The notes: a model not told the origin generated them from the letters alone. Shown: positions 8,266-20,072, counted from the first letter of the stretch. The stretch: DNA of 61,701 nt from Kofleriaceae bacterium (GCA_025357755.1 JANXOP010000090.1:1-61701); one strand, 5' to 3'. Program-made: numbers and translations.

Positions 8266-8822
8266 CGGTACTGCTGGCAGCGACCGCAGAACCAGCGCTG
8301 GTACTCGGCGACGAACTGCAACGACGTGCCGCACTGCTGACACGGATACTGTTGCGGCGCCTGGGCCTGCTGCTGCTGCTGCGGCGGCGCACCTCGCGCA
8401 TAGCTCGCGACCGCTTGCGGCAGCTGCGCTTGGCCCCCGGAGAGTTGACCGTGCGTGAAGTACGGCGAGCCCTGCACGTACTGCTCGAACTGGCGGAGCA
8501 AGGGCTTCCACGCGGTCGAGTTGATGATCATGATCGGGATCAGGCCGAGCATGAGCAAGCGCGCGCCAGCCGACGGCATGAACGCGTTGTAGTGCAGCTC
8601 GGTGCCGGTGTTGGTTTGCTTGATCTTGATCGCGACGCCCGTCCACGCGCTCTTCTTGAGCGCGACGTCGAGTCCGATCAGCGCGCTCTTGTAGACCTGG
8701 AAGCCCCGTGGCGCCCACGCGTTCGAGAGCTCCTGCAACAGCGTATCGGGCGTGACGTGCGGTGCGGGCTGACCGAGGAGGACCTTGCCGCGCGAGAAGA
8801 GGCCGGGCTGTTTGACTTGCAT
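8262..8822 (-). CDS. Membrane-associated protein with C-terminal zinc ribbon
   Basis: 186 residues from the ATG at 8822 (MQVKQPGLFSRGK). The N-terminal ~85 residues form a compact domain (SNAWAPRGFQVYKSALIGLD, WTGVAIKIKQ), followed by one hydrophobic stretch (ARLLMLGLIPIMIIN), a Gln/Pro-rich linker (PPQQQQQAQAPQQ) and a terminal zinc ribbon with two CxxC pairs (CQQC, CGRC). The family is unknown to me. It lies 47 bp downstream of katG on the same strand, so it could be read from the katG promoter, but no functional link is evident. Confidence 0.65.
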   Translation of the reverse strand: MQVKQPGLFSRGKVLLGQPAPHVTPDTLLQELSNAWAPRGFQVYKSALIGLDVALKKSAWTGVAIKIKQTNTGTELHYNAFMPSAGARLLMLGLIPIMIINSTAWKPLLRQFEQYVQGSPYFTHGQLSGGQAQLPQAVASYARGAPPQQQQQAQAPQQYPCQQCGTSLQFVAEYQRWFCGRCQQYR

Positions 8823-8869
8823 GGAGCCCGGCCATCCTCGCACACGTCTGGGGCGGTTTGGCCCGGGTG

Positions 8870-11878
<3,009 letters not shown>

Positions 11879-11891
11879 TTACGTAGTCAGC

Positions 11892-12725
11892 TCAGATCGG
11901 AGGAGCCGAGTACGGGAACGTGGTCGACGGGGCCGGGTGGCCCTGCTGGTGATTGCTCGGGTCCGGGATGCTCAGGCTCAACGAGTTCGTCGAGTTGGTC
12001 GACGTGTTGTCGTAGACCACGCCATCGCTGAGGAGGGCGCGGATCTGGGTGCCCGTGGCGTTGTTCGGCGGCGGGGTGAAGTAGAACGCCGCACCGGCGA
12101 GCAGATAACCGTACGTGACGTCGATGACGTCGTCGGTCAGGTAACGACCGCCGCAAAGCAGCGGGGTCGAGGTGAGATCGCCACACGGCGTGAGGTAGCC
12201 GCTCGCGGCGCTCGTATCGATCCGGAGCACGTCGGGCTCGAACTGCGAGAACACCTTGTCCGCGTAGGCCTGACCTGCCGTCGCCATCGCAGGCGTGATC
12301 GTCACACCCGCCAACGAGTTCTCGGTCCAGATCGCGGTACCGACCGCGGCGCAGGCCGTGGCGCCAGGCTGGAAGCCGGTCGTGGTGGAGAAGCCGAGCA
12401 CGCCGTTCGTCAAGCACGTGCCGTAGTAGATCGCCTTGAGGACGGTCTTGGCTTGGCCAACGACGAGGTTGAGCGTCGCGGTATCGACGCCGGTGAAGCT
12501 CGGCGCCGTCGCGTTGTACCCGTTGTTGTAGGCGAACGTGAACAGCAGTGCCTCGTTGATGCCGGGGCGACCGAGATGCTCGACCTGCTTGTACACCGCG
12601 GGGCCGGGTGCATCGGGCGTGTTGGAACCAGAGCCCGAGCCCGGGCCGTCGACGACGGTGTTCTTATCATCGCCGCACGAAGCGGAGATCGCGGTGAGGA
12701 GCAAAAGGACGGATAGTTTTTTCAT
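11892..12725 (-). CDS. DUF4331-associated lipoprotein
   Basis: 277 residues from the ATG at 12725 (MKKLSVLLLLTAISASCGDD), a lipoprotein signal with Cys17, followed by a Gly/Ser linker (GPGSGSGSNTPDAPGP). The start has a good ribosome site (AAAGGA about 7 nt upstream). The mature part (QVEHLGRPGINEALLFTFAYNNGYN, then DVLRIDTS, LTPCGDLTS, CGGRYLTDDVIDVTYGYLLAG) resembles the C-terminal region of DUF4331 proteins, which are secreted and uncharacterised. It is second in a two-gene operon, 19 nt after the DUF4331 gene, and a terminator follows. It looks as if a DUF4331 protein has been split into an exported N-terminal and a lipidated C-terminal polypeptide. Confidence 0.75.
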   Translation of the reverse strand: MKKLSVLLLLTAISASCGDDKNTVVDGPGSGSGSNTPDAPGPAVYKQVEHLGRPGINEALLFTFAYNNGYNATAPSFTGVDTATLNLVVGQAKTVLKAIYYGTCLTNGVLGFSTTTGFQPGATACAAVGTAIWTENSLAGVTITPAMATAGQAYADKVFSQFEPDVLRIDTSAASGYLTPCGDLTSTPLLCGGRYLTDDVIDVTYGYLLAGAAFYFTPPPNNATGTQIRALLSDGVVYDNTSTNSTNSLSLSIPDPSNHQQGHPAPSTTFPYSAPPI

Positions 12726-12744
12726 GTTCGTAAATCCTTTCGCC

Positions 12745-13566
12745 TTACTGCTTCGCCGAGATGGACGACCACGTGTCGAACACGGTGCCGTCGAGTCCCG
12801 CGAGCGGAATCTCGACGATGATCGCGTTGACGTTGTAGTTCTTGGTGAAGTCGGGAGCACAGCTCGCCGGGTTCCACAGGTTGATCTTGTCGCCGTCCGT
12901 CGTGTCGCCCGTGCCGAGGAAGCCCTGGGCGAACGTCTGGCCCAAGCAGTTCGGTGCGAGCGAGGCGTTCGCGTTACCCACGCCGCCGGTGCCGCCGAAG
13001 AAGCGGTCCGCGAGGAACGAGCGCACTTCGAAGTAGCGCTGGACGTCGAACGTGAAGGCGTCCGAGCGCATGCCCGAGAACCACTTCGCGTTGAGCGTGG
13101 TGGCGGTACCCGCGTTGACGACGACGGCGGTGTTCGCCTTCGAGGTCGCGAAGTCGGTCGACATGCCCGAGCTCGTGCCCGTCATCGTGCCGTTCTTGAA
13201 CACGGTCAGCGTGATCGGCTGCGCGCCGCTCGCGGTGGGAGCGCCACCTTCGAACCGCAGCAGATAATCATCGGTGGTGGTCGGCGCGGTCGTCTTGGTG
13301 GCGACCTTGCTGATGTGGAACTCGTAGCGCGCGTTGGTGCTCAGGTTGTAGTTGACCGACGGCAGCGATCGCGGGTTGAAGTACATCGTGAGCACGAGGG
13401 CATCGCCCGCGGCGTTCTTGTACGCGAAGTGATCGGTCAAGTTCAGTGCGCGCGCCTTCGAGTCGGTCTCGCCATCATCATGGTCCGACGCGAAGGTCAT
13501 CGTTCCGGCCCCCAGGACTGCCAGACCGGCAGCCACGGTGACCAATTCCATTAGTTTCTTTTTCAT
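12745..13566 (-). CDS. DUF4331 family exported protein
   Basis: 273 residues from the ATG at 13566, with a purine-rich ribosome site (GAGGGGAAA). A Sec signal peptide (KLMELVTVAAGLAVLGAGTM) ends around TFASDHDDGE. The mature N-terminus, SDHDDGETDSKARALNLTDH followed by FAYKN, is the hallmark of DUF4331, a periplasmic or secreted family with no known activity, rich in beta strands and Asp. It is first of a two-gene operon. Possibly surface-exposed and metal-binding through its acidic DHDDGETD segment (inference). Confidence 0.8.
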   Translation of the reverse strand: MKKKLMELVTVAAGLAVLGAGTMTFASDHDDGETDSKARALNLTDHFAYKNAAGDALVLTMYFNPRSLPSVNYNLSTNARYEFHISKVATKTTAPTTTDDYLLRFEGGAPTASGAQPITLTVFKNGTMTGTSSGMSTDFATSKANTAVVVNAGTATTLNAKWFSGMRSDAFTFDVQRYFEVRSFLADRFFGGTGGVGNANASLAPNCLGQTFAQGFLGTGDTTDGDKINLWNPASCAPDFTKNYNVNAIIVEIPLAGLDGTVFDTWSSISAKQ

Positions 13567-13652
13567 CCTAAAAATTTCCCCTCAGTTGGTGTGCCAAACT
13601 GTACGACCCACCCATGGTACCGGATCGATCGGATCGGCAGTCAGCTTCGTCC

Positions 13653-14981
13653 ATGATCTGCTCGTATAGGATCGTGGCGAACATCCCGAGATATGGCAGC
13701 GTTGTCGCGGTTTTGGCGCTTGCTGCGTGCGCTGGTGACAACCGAGCGCCAGCGCTCGAAAAGACACCGGCGAAGCAGCAGCTGAACGAAATCGTTCACT
13801 ACAAGTTCGATGGTCCCCAGCTCGCTGGCCACGATCTCGCCACGACGATCAAGGGTCTCGAAAACAGGGTCAAGGACAAGACCGCATCGTCCTTCGACCT
13901 CGGCGATCTCGCGGAAGACTACGTCAAGCGCGCGCTGATCGAAGGTGATCCGGAAGATTTCAAGCGCGCCCTCGGCCTGGTCGACGACTCACTGAAGCAG
14001 TTGCCGACTGGCAACGGCGCGATCTTGATCCGCGCGAAGATCGCGAACGCGCACCACGAGTTTCGCGATGCGATCGTGATCGCGAATGACTTCTTGAAGC
14101 AGCGCCCGAGTGAAGGCGCCGAGATGATCCTCGCGACCGCGTACCTCGCGCTCGGCGAGCTGCCCGCAGCTCACGCGGCCGCCGAGGCCGCGACCACCGG
14201 CAAGGGCGATCCAGGTGCGATGCTGATGCGCGGCATCGTCGAAGAAGCGCAAGGTCGCGAGGCGGAGGCGGCATTCGACTTTCGCCACTCGATCGAGCTC
14301 GAGAGCGCGGGTGACATCGATGAAGCGGCGCGCTCCAGGGCGCTGTGGGGCCGGTTCCTGATCCGCAGCGGGAACGTTGGCGATGCGAAGGTCGTGCTCG
14401 ATGAAGCCCTGCGCATCGCGCCCGACAATGCGCTCGCGCTCGCATATCGCGCGGAGCTGTCGCTGCGGACCGGCAAGCTCGAGGAGGCGAAGAAGGGGTT
14501 CGAGCGCGCGTTCGTGGTGTCGCGCCAGGTGCGTTACTTGATCGACCTGGCCCGCGCGCAGGAGCTCGCGGGCGACAAGGCGGGCGCCGATAGCTCGCGC
14601 ACGCAGGTGGAGAAGCTCGTGCGCGCGGATCTGGCGGAGAACGGGGTAGGGCACAAGCTCGATCTCGTCGAGGTGCTGACCGATCGCGGCACGCCGAAGG
14701 ATCTCGCCGAGGCGATCACGCTCGGCAAAGAAGAGCTCGAGCATCGGCCGAGCGCGAATACCCACTTCCAGCTCGCGCGCGCGCTGTACCGCGGGGGAGC
14801 GCCGCTCGATGACGCGCGGGATCAGATCCAGGAGGCGCTCTCGAGTGGGGTGCGCGATGCGCGCATCTACGAGCTCGCGGCGCGCCTCGATGAGGGACCG
14901 CGCAAGGGGCTCTACCTGCATGAAGCCGACACGCTCGATCCGGGACACTCGGGCTGGCGCGTACTCGGGATGACCAAGTGA
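13653..14981 (+). CDS. TPR-containing lipoprotein
   Basis: 442 residues if started at the ATG 13653; a GTG at 13674 would give a tidier signal peptide (MANIPRYGSVVAVLALAAC). A lipobox LALAAC precedes a helical protein made largely of tetratricopeptide-like repeats, for example AEMILATAYLALGELPAAHA, GNVGDAKVVLDEALRIAPDN and ALAYRAELSLRTGKLEEAKK. TPR lipoproteins scaffold protein complexes in the envelope. The TGA stop overlaps the GTG start of hupE (GTGA), so the two are probably translationally coupled and may act together. Confidence 0.8.
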   Translation: MICSYRIVANIPRYGSVVAVLALAACAGDNRAPALEKTPAKQQLNEIVHYKFDGPQLAGHDLATTIKGLENRVKDKTASSFDLGDLAEDYVKRALIEGDPEDFKRALGLVDDSLKQLPTGNGAILIRAKIANAHHEFRDAIVIANDFLKQRPSEGAEMILATAYLALGELPAAHAAAEAATTGKGDPGAMLMRGIVEEAQGREAEAAFDFRHSIELESAGDIDEAARSRALWGRFLIRSGNVGDAKVVLDEALRIAPDNALALAYRAELSLRTGKLEEAKKGFERAFVVSRQVRYLIDLARAQELAGDKAGADSSRTQVEKLVRADLAENGVGHKLDLVEVLTDRGTPKDLAEAITLGKEELEHRPSANTHFQLARALYRGGAPLDDARDQIQEALSSGVRDARIYELAARLDEGPRKGLYLHEADTLDPGHSGWRVLGMTK

Positions 14982-16084
14982 CGCGCGCCGGGTTCATCCT
15001 CGCGACGGTGGCCCTCGCGAGTGTCGCGCGGTTCAGCGACGCGCATCCCCTCGATCTCGGCTACATGACCGTGACGAGCGACGGCGAGCACCTGATCGCG
15101 CATCTCGAGCTCGATCTCTCGGCCGCGTCGATCGTGCTCGCGCGGGGCGCAGGTGACGCGCCCGATGCCGCCACGATCAGCGCGCACGCGGCCGACCTCG
15201 CGAGCAAGACCTTCGAGCGCGCACCGATCCAGACCCCGGGTGGGCCGTGTACGTGGGCGCCTGCCACCGCGTCGCTGACCGCGCGCACGGTGGCGGTGAC
15301 CGCGATCGCGACATGCCCACCGGGTGCGCGCACATGGACATTCCCGGTCGTCGCCGAGGCCGCGATCACGCCGCGGTTCCAGCTGATGGTCAAGGAGACC
15401 AGCGGGGCGAGCGAGCGGCTCACGCTGATCGACAAGACCGCCCGCCCGCTCGAGCTCGTCACCGCCGCGCCCGCGAACGCACCGACCACGATCGGGTTCA
15501 CGCGCTTTCTGCGTTCGGGCATCGCGCACATCGGCATGGCGCCCTCGGAGTGGCGCAGCGCCGAGGGTCACTTCCAGCTGCCCGACGGCATCGACCACAT
15601 CATGTTCCTCCTCGCGCTGATGCTCGGCGGTGGCACGCTGCTCCAGCTGATCGGCATCGCGAGTGGTTTCACGATCGGTCACTCGATCACGCTCGCGCTC
15701 TCGGCGCTCGATATCGTGCGGCCGCCGTCGTCCGTGATCGAGCCACTGATCGCACTCACGATCGCGTTCGCCGCGCTCGAGGCCTTCAGCGGTAAGCTCA
15801 AGGCGCATCGCTGGAAGATCGCGGGTGCGTTCGGCTTGATCCACGGCTTCGCATTCGCGACGGCGCTGTCGCACGTCGAGCTCACGCTCCGCGGCAAGCT
15901 CGCCGCGCTGTTCGGCTACAACCTCGGCGTCGAGATCGGTCAGGTCATCGTCGTCCTGATCTCGGCGCCGATCGTGATGTACGCCTACCGCCACGAGCGG
16001 TTCGGTCGGCCGGCGATCAAGGTGGCTGCGGCGCTGATCTTTGGCTGCGGCGTGTACTGGTTCATCACGCGGGCTTTGCTCTAA
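14978..16084 (+). CDS. HupE/UreJ family membrane protein with exported N-terminal domain
   Basis: 368 residues from the GTG at 14978. A signal peptide (ATVALASVARFSDAHPLD) leads into a ~185-residue periplasmic beta domain, then six transmembrane segments of the HupE/UreJ_2 type, starting at LPDGIDHIMFLLALML and including GFTIGHSITLALSALD, FGLIHGFAFATAL and GYNLGVEIGQ. The His-rich motifs (DGIDH, GHS, IHGF) are family hallmarks; HupE/UreJ proteins are implicated in Ni or Co transport. No hydrogenase or urease gene is nearby, so the metal and its user are unknown. It is coupled to the upstream TPR lipoprotein. Confidence 0.85.
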   Translation: MTRAGFILATVALASVARFSDAHPLDLGYMTVTSDGEHLIAHLELDLSAASIVLARGAGDAPDAATISAHAADLASKTFERAPIQTPGGPCTWAPATASLTARTVAVTAIATCPPGARTWTFPVVAEAAITPRFQLMVKETSGASERLTLIDKTARPLELVTAAPANAPTTIGFTRFLRSGIAHIGMAPSEWRSAEGHFQLPDGIDHIMFLLALMLGGGTLLQLIGIASGFTIGHSITLALSALDIVRPPSSVIEPLIALTIAFAALEAFSGKLKAHRWKIAGAFGLIHGFAFATALSHVELTLRGKLAALFGYNLGVEIGQVIVVLISAPIVMYAYRHERFGRPAIKVAAALIFGCGVYWFITRALL

Positions 16085-16266
16085 GCAGAGCGTGTAAGCG
16101 GGACCTCAAAACGCCACGAAACGGGGCACTTGTGGCCTCGCGGGTGGCTACCGCCGTGGACGTGGCAGATCGACTAGCCACCCTCGTGCCGGCGACATTT
16201 GTGGCAGCTCGATGAGTTCCGCGTGAGGGTCGCGTGGCACACACACTGCACAAGGCGCGCAGCATC

Positions 16267-16953
16267 ATGCGCACTTGCTTAGCTTTCCTTCTCGTCGCGT
16301 TCACCGCCTTCGGTTGTAGCGATCAAGTTGGCTCGGACGACGACACCAATCTCGATGCTCCCGTCGGCAAGGCCGATGCCTCGAGCGTCCCCGGCGGCGC
16401 GTACACGAACGCCACCCCGCACTTCGGCGAGCTCTCGACCGTCACGCTCAATGCCGACCACACGTTCACGCGCACCGCGCTGCAAGCCTGCCCGGGTGGC
16501 GGCACCTGCGCGCCGCGCACCGAGACCGGCAAGTTCTTGCTGACCCACTCGGCCACGAAGCACTACATCCACTTCTACACCGCCGCGGGCAAGTCGCTCG
16601 ACAAGTACCAGTGGCAGCTCTCGCTCTCGAAGCTCAGCCTCAACCTCGAGGGTGATGGCGAGTGGTTCGCGCTCGCGCTCGGTGCGTCGTGCGAATCGGC
16701 CGGGGGTAACTGCACCGCGCTCGTTCCCGATGCATGCGAGTACGGCTCGGTCGGCGATGCGACGCAATACTCGTGTGGTGGTGGCCTCGGCGTCGAGTGC
16801 TGCTTGCCGCTCCAGCCGGATAACAGCTGCAAGACGGCCGACGATTGCAGTGGCGGCCTCCCGCACTTCTGCAAGCAGTGCGAAGACGGCACGACCTCGT
16901 GTGCGCACTGGTCGTGCCTCGAGAACGCCTGCCAGATCACGTCCTGTAACTAA
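16267..16953 (+). CDS. Cysteine-rich lipoprotein, unknown function
   Basis: 228 residues from the ATG at 16267 (MRTCLAFLLVAFTAFGCSDQ), a lipoprotein signal with lipobox AFGC. A central beta-rich domain (NADHTFTRTALQAC, TGKFLLTHS, YIHFYTAAGKSLDKYQWQLS) is followed by a C-terminal region with 12 or more Cys (CEYGSVGD, CGGGLGVECCLP, CKTADDCSGGLPHFCKQC), likely a disulfide-bonded knot such as those seen in myxobacterial surface lipoproteins. No family name is justified. The gene is solitary, with about 180 bp of featureless sequence upstream. Confidence 0.75.
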   Translation: MRTCLAFLLVAFTAFGCSDQVGSDDDTNLDAPVGKADASSVPGGAYTNATPHFGELSTVTLNADHTFTRTALQACPGGGTCAPRTETGKFLLTHSATKHYIHFYTAAGKSLDKYQWQLSLSKLSLNLEGDGEWFALALGASCESAGGNCTALVPDACEYGSVGDATQYSCGGGLGVECCLPLQPDNSCKTADDCSGGLPHFCKQCEDGTTSCAHWSCLENACQITSCN

Positions 16954-17010
16954 TCCAGCCTGCGTCAACTTGCCATCCGCGAAGTGCTGGGCGATGACCA
17001 TCCTAGAGAT

Positions 17011-17460
17011 ATGGCCTGGCTCAAACGGATCGCGATCGGGGTGGTAGGGCTGGGCGGGGTGTTCGGCCTGATGCAGCTCGTGCCGTACGGGCGCACGCAT
17101 CGCAATCCGCCGATCCTCGGCGAGCCGATGTGGGACTCGCCACGCACCCGCGAGCTCGCCGTACGTGCGTGCTTCAACTGCCACAGCAACGAGACCAAGT
17201 GGCCCGCGTACTCCGAGGTCGCGCCGATCTCGTGGGTCGTCTACAAAGATGTCCAAGATGCGCGCGACACCGTGAACTTCTCGGAGTGGACGCGCCCGCA
17301 GAGCACGCTCGTCCAGGAATCGGGTCCCTCGGTGGTCCGCAAGGATATGCCGCCCGCGAAGTATCGGATGGCCCATCCCGAGGCGCAGCTGACCGAGGCC
17401 GAGACCATCGAGCTCGCGCGCGGGCTCAACGCGACGCTCGGCACTCGCAACAAGATCTAG
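17011..17460 (+). CDS. Haem-binding domain protein (Haem_bd type), membrane anchored
   Basis: 149 residues from the ATG at 17011. One N-terminal membrane anchor (IAIGVVGLGGVFGLMQLV) is followed by the Haem_bd signature: VRACFNCHSNETKWPAYSEV, with the CFNCH c-type haem site at about residues 54-58, then PISWVVYKDVQDAR, FSEW, and MPPAKYRMAHPEAQLTEAE. Proteins of this family are small periplasmic haem proteins, often near cytochrome c peroxidases. The stop codon overlaps that of the convergent lipoprotein gene by 4 nt (CTAG). Confidence 0.85.
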   Translation: MAWLKRIAIGVVGLGGVFGLMQLVPYGRTHRNPPILGEPMWDSPRTRELAVRACFNCHSNETKWPAYSEVAPISWVVYKDVQDARDTVNFSEWTRPQSTLVQESGPSVVRKDMPPAKYRMAHPEAQLTEAETIELARGLNATLGTRNKI

Positions 17461-18650
17461 TTGATCCAGATCAGATAACGCAGCTTGTGCTCGAAGGTGT
17501 CCGAGCCCTGCTCGAGCTCGCCGGCCATCCGCGCCAGCCGCTTGACGAGCGGCGAGGGCTGCATGTGCTCGTCGAACCCGTGGCCGAGAACGCCACGCAA
17601 GAACGTATTGATCGCCGAGAGTGATTCCAGCTTGCCGTCGACCGCGATCGTGATGTCGGTCGGCTCGCTCAACATCTTGCCGAGGTCGACATACGCATGC
17701 GGCGTGATCGCGGCGAGTTGCTGGCTCTCGAGGGCCGCGACTTCTTGCATCGAGATGCCCGTGCGCCCGGCGACGAGGTCGCGGACGTCGCTGATCACAC
17801 CGGCCCAGGTCTCGTAGAGCTTCGCGTCGACCGAGAGCGGCATCGCGTAGTTCTGCTGCCGCGGATTGGGCACCCACTCGCGATCATCATCCGTTTCGGC
17901 GAGATACTGCAGCCGCGCCTGGTCGGAGAATTCGAGACCTGCGAGCACGAGCTCGCGCGCATGCTTCACGCGCTCCGGTGCGGTCAGATGAACGACGAGG
18001 GTCTTGGCGCCCTTGTCCTCGAGATCGGACCAGCGATAGCTCGAGAACAATTCGCCTGCCGCGCGCTGAAACGACAGCATCGCGCGAGCCCACGAGAGAT
18101 CGCCGAGATCGAAGCGAAACGTGGGGCGTCGGCGGGGATCGTGCTCGGGAATCGCGCGTCCGGAGCCAACGCTTGTTGGACTGCGCTCCCGCTCGAGCTC
18201 GAATAGCTGGGTGTCGCGCTCGTCGATCTTGCCATCGTGGTTCCAATCGAACTGCCAGCATGCGAGGCAGAGCTCGAGCGAGAATCGTGGGTCCGCAGCG
18301 GCGATCGCGAGGTCCTTGTCGATCGCGGCGAGCTGATCGAGGAATGTCGCGATCGCGGCCGCGTGCTTCGGATCGAGTGCGGGCTCGAAGAAGAACCAGG
18401 AGTGACTGCCGAGCCCGAGCGACGTGTACAGCGTCGACGTCGCCTGGACGTAGCCGGCGAGCGCGCGGATCGCAGCGGCCTCGGCATCGCGCGGCTCGAG
18501 CGCGAGTTGCTTGGTGCCGAGCTCGAACGCGACGTCGAAGTGCGCCGACCGCAAGGCCTCGAGGGCCGGTGCATCCTCGGCCGTACGGATGGGAGGGAGC
18601 GGCGCTGCTCCACAGGCGGCGAGCAACGCGAGCGCGACGAGATGCTTCAT
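17457..18650 (-). CDS. Lipoprotein with EF-hand-like loop
   Basis: 397 residues from the ATG at 18650 (MKHLVALALLAACGAAPLPP), lipobox LLAAC. The mature protein is mostly helical. One clear calcium-loop sequence DWNHDGKIDERD matches the EF-hand/dockerin consensus (acidic or polar at positions 1, 3, 5, 12). Its N-terminal region (EALRSAHFDVAFELGTKQLALEPRDAEA) looks TPR-like. No family is recognised; an envelope calcium-responsive role is conceivable but not shown. Confidence 0.7.
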   Translation of the reverse strand: MKHLVALALLAACGAAPLPPIRTAEDAPALEALRSAHFDVAFELGTKQLALEPRDAEAAAIRALAGYVQATSTLYTSLGLGSHSWFFFEPALDPKHAAAIATFLDQLAAIDKDLAIAAADPRFSLELCLACWQFDWNHDGKIDERDTQLFELERERSPTSVGSGRAIPEHDPRRRPTFRFDLGDLSWARAMLSFQRAAGELFSSYRWSDLEDKGAKTLVVHLTAPERVKHARELVLAGLEFSDQARLQYLAETDDDREWVPNPRQQNYAMPLSVDAKLYETWAGVISDVRDLVAGRTGISMQEVAALESQQLAAITPHAYVDLGKMLSEPTDITIAVDGKLESLSAINTFLRGVLGHGFDEHMQPSPLVKRLARMAGELEQGSDTFEHKLRYLIWIN

Positions 18651-18751
18651 GCCGGCGATAGTGACGCAGCTCGCGAAGGTGGTCGAACCATCGCCGCGAT
18701 TTACCGCGATCTGCCTGGTCTACCGGAGCGGGTTGCGATCGCGGTGATCGG

Positions 18752-19624
18752 TCACTCCTCGCGCGCGTGATCGAGCAGCGTCTCGACGGCGCGGCGCACG
18801 AGCTCGGCACTCGTGCCGTTCTCGAAGATCGCGTGGATGCCGCCATGGGCGGGTGTCACGGTCGCGAGGGCGCGCAGGCGACCTGCCTTGATCGGATCGC
18901 GCGCGACCGAGGAGGGGACGAACGCGATGTAGCCGCCTCGCGCCGCGGCCTCGACGAGGAACAAGCTGTCGTCGGACTCCGCCGCGATCCGAGGGCGCAG
19001 GTTGTTCGCGTCGAGGAATGCTTCCACGTCCCACCGGAACGACGAGGTCGGCCGATAGTGGACGAGCCCGACATCGTGCCAGTCGTCCGCGATCTCGAGC
19101 TCGGACGCGACGACGGCGACGAGCTTTGTCCGGTCGAGTACGGCGACCTCGAGTCCTTCGAGCGCGGACTCCGGTGGCTCGCTCTCGCTGAGCACGAGAT
19201 CGAGCTCGTTCGCGCGCAGGTCGCGTACGAGCACGGTGGCATCACCACCCCGAATGCTCGGGATGCAGTCCGGAATCGCGAGCACTGGAAGCAAGAAGTG
19301 CGTCGCGGTCGCCCGCCCGACCGCACCAGAGATGCCGATGCGCAGGGTGCGCGGCAGCCGACCGTGATCGTGGCCGAGCACTTCGGAGAGCCGCTCGCCC
19401 GCGCGAAACATCACGGTGGTGTGCTCGAACGCGAGCTTGCCAGCCTCGGTCATCTTGAGCCCGCCCGGCTGGCGCTCGAACAACGCGACGCCCAGCGTGC
19501 GCTCGAGCGTGCGCACCTGTTCACTCACCGTGCCTTGCGAGACCCCGAGGCGTTGTGCGGCGCTCGCGATCGAACCTTCTAGTGCTGCCGTGTGGAAGTA
19601 GTAGAGGTGGTTGTAGTTGAGCAT
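18752..19624 (-). CDS. LysR family regulator, NhaR-like
   Basis: 290 residues from the ATG at 19624. The N-terminus MLNYNHLYYFHTAALEGSIA with AAQRLGVSQGTVSEQVRTLE is the LysR winged helix and closely resembles NhaR, the Na+/H+-antiporter activator of enterobacteria; the rest is the LysR substrate domain. NhaR-type proteins respond to Na+ or other envelope stress. There is no antiporter gene in the window. It begins 2 nt after the stop of a receiver-only response regulator and is probably co-transcribed with it. Confidence 0.85.
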   Translation of the reverse strand: MLNYNHLYYFHTAALEGSIASAAQRLGVSQGTVSEQVRTLERTLGVALFERQPGGLKMTEAGKLAFEHTTVMFRAGERLSEVLGHDHGRLPRTLRIGISGAVGRATATHFLLPVLAIPDCIPSIRGGDATVLVRDLRANELDLVLSESEPPESALEGLEVAVLDRTKLVAVVASELEIADDWHDVGLVHYRPTSSFRWDVEAFLDANNLRPRIAAESDDSLFLVEAAARGGYIAFVPSSVARDPIKAGRLRALATVTPAHGGIHAIFENGTSAELVRRAVETLLDHAREE

Positions 19625-19626
19625 CG

Positions 19627-19980
19627 CTAGCCACCAGAGATGAGCATCTGGAGCCGCTTGGCATCAATGGGCTTGATGACGTAGTCGTCGAATCCGTGCT
19701 CCAGGGCGCGCGAGCGGGTCTCGATCGAGCCCGAGAGGGCGATCAAGCGCGGACAACCGGAGCGTGCGCGCAGTTTCTGCGCGACCTCGAAGCCATCGAT
19801 ATCGGGCAAGCGCAGATCGACGATCGCGACGGTTGGCAAGAACGTCGCGGCGAGCTCGAGCGCCTCGTGTCCAGTCGCTGCACTCGCGACATGATGGCCG
19901 AGCACCTCGCAGAGCTCCGAGAGCAGCTCGCGCGCATCGTCGTGATCGTCGACGAGCAAGACCCGCTGTGGAACGACCAT
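19627..19980 (-). CDS. Single-domain response regulator (CheY-like receiver)
   Basis: 117 residues from the ATG at 19980. It is a complete receiver domain with no output domain: acidic pair Asp11/Asp12, phospho-acceptor Asp55 (IVDLRLPDIDG), Ser83 (ALSGS) and Lys103 (VIKPID). Such stand-alone receivers act by protein-protein contacts. It is directly upstream of the NhaR-like regulator in one operon; no histidine kinase is adjacent. Confidence 0.92.
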   Translation of the reverse strand: MVVPQRVLLVDDHDDARELLSELCEVLGHHVASAATGHEALELAATFLPTVAIVDLRLPDIDGFEVAQKLRARSGCPRLIALSGSIETRSRALEHGFDDYVIKPIDAKRLQMLISGG

Positions 19981-20072
19981 TCATCACCGTAGCAACGTGC
20001 GGTGACCCTTACGATGGGTTCGAGCGAACCGGGCCGATGCCCCTGGAATTTCCGAAGCCGGGTGTGACCGAC

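Noticed and set aside
6928..8835. A 635-codon minus-strand frame crossing the membrane protein and zinc-ribbon genes
   Set aside because: The correct genes lie in other frames of the same strand, with signatures; this frame is repeat-like Arg/Ala noise.
13586..13600. Short inverted repeat TTGG-TGTG-CCAA upstream of the DUF4331 operon
   Set aside because: Only 4-bp arms with a bulge beyond; too small to call an operator.
16234..16250. Sigma-54-like -24/-12 element (TGGCAC then TGC) before the Cys-rich lipoprotein
   Set aside because: Spacing between the GG and GC is one base too long and it lies only about 17 nt from the start codon.
18752..19624. The LysR gene as the OxyR for katG
   Set aside because: Its helix-turn-helix and N-terminus match NhaR, it is 7.7 kb away, and OxyR-type Cys pairs are not evident in the expected positions.
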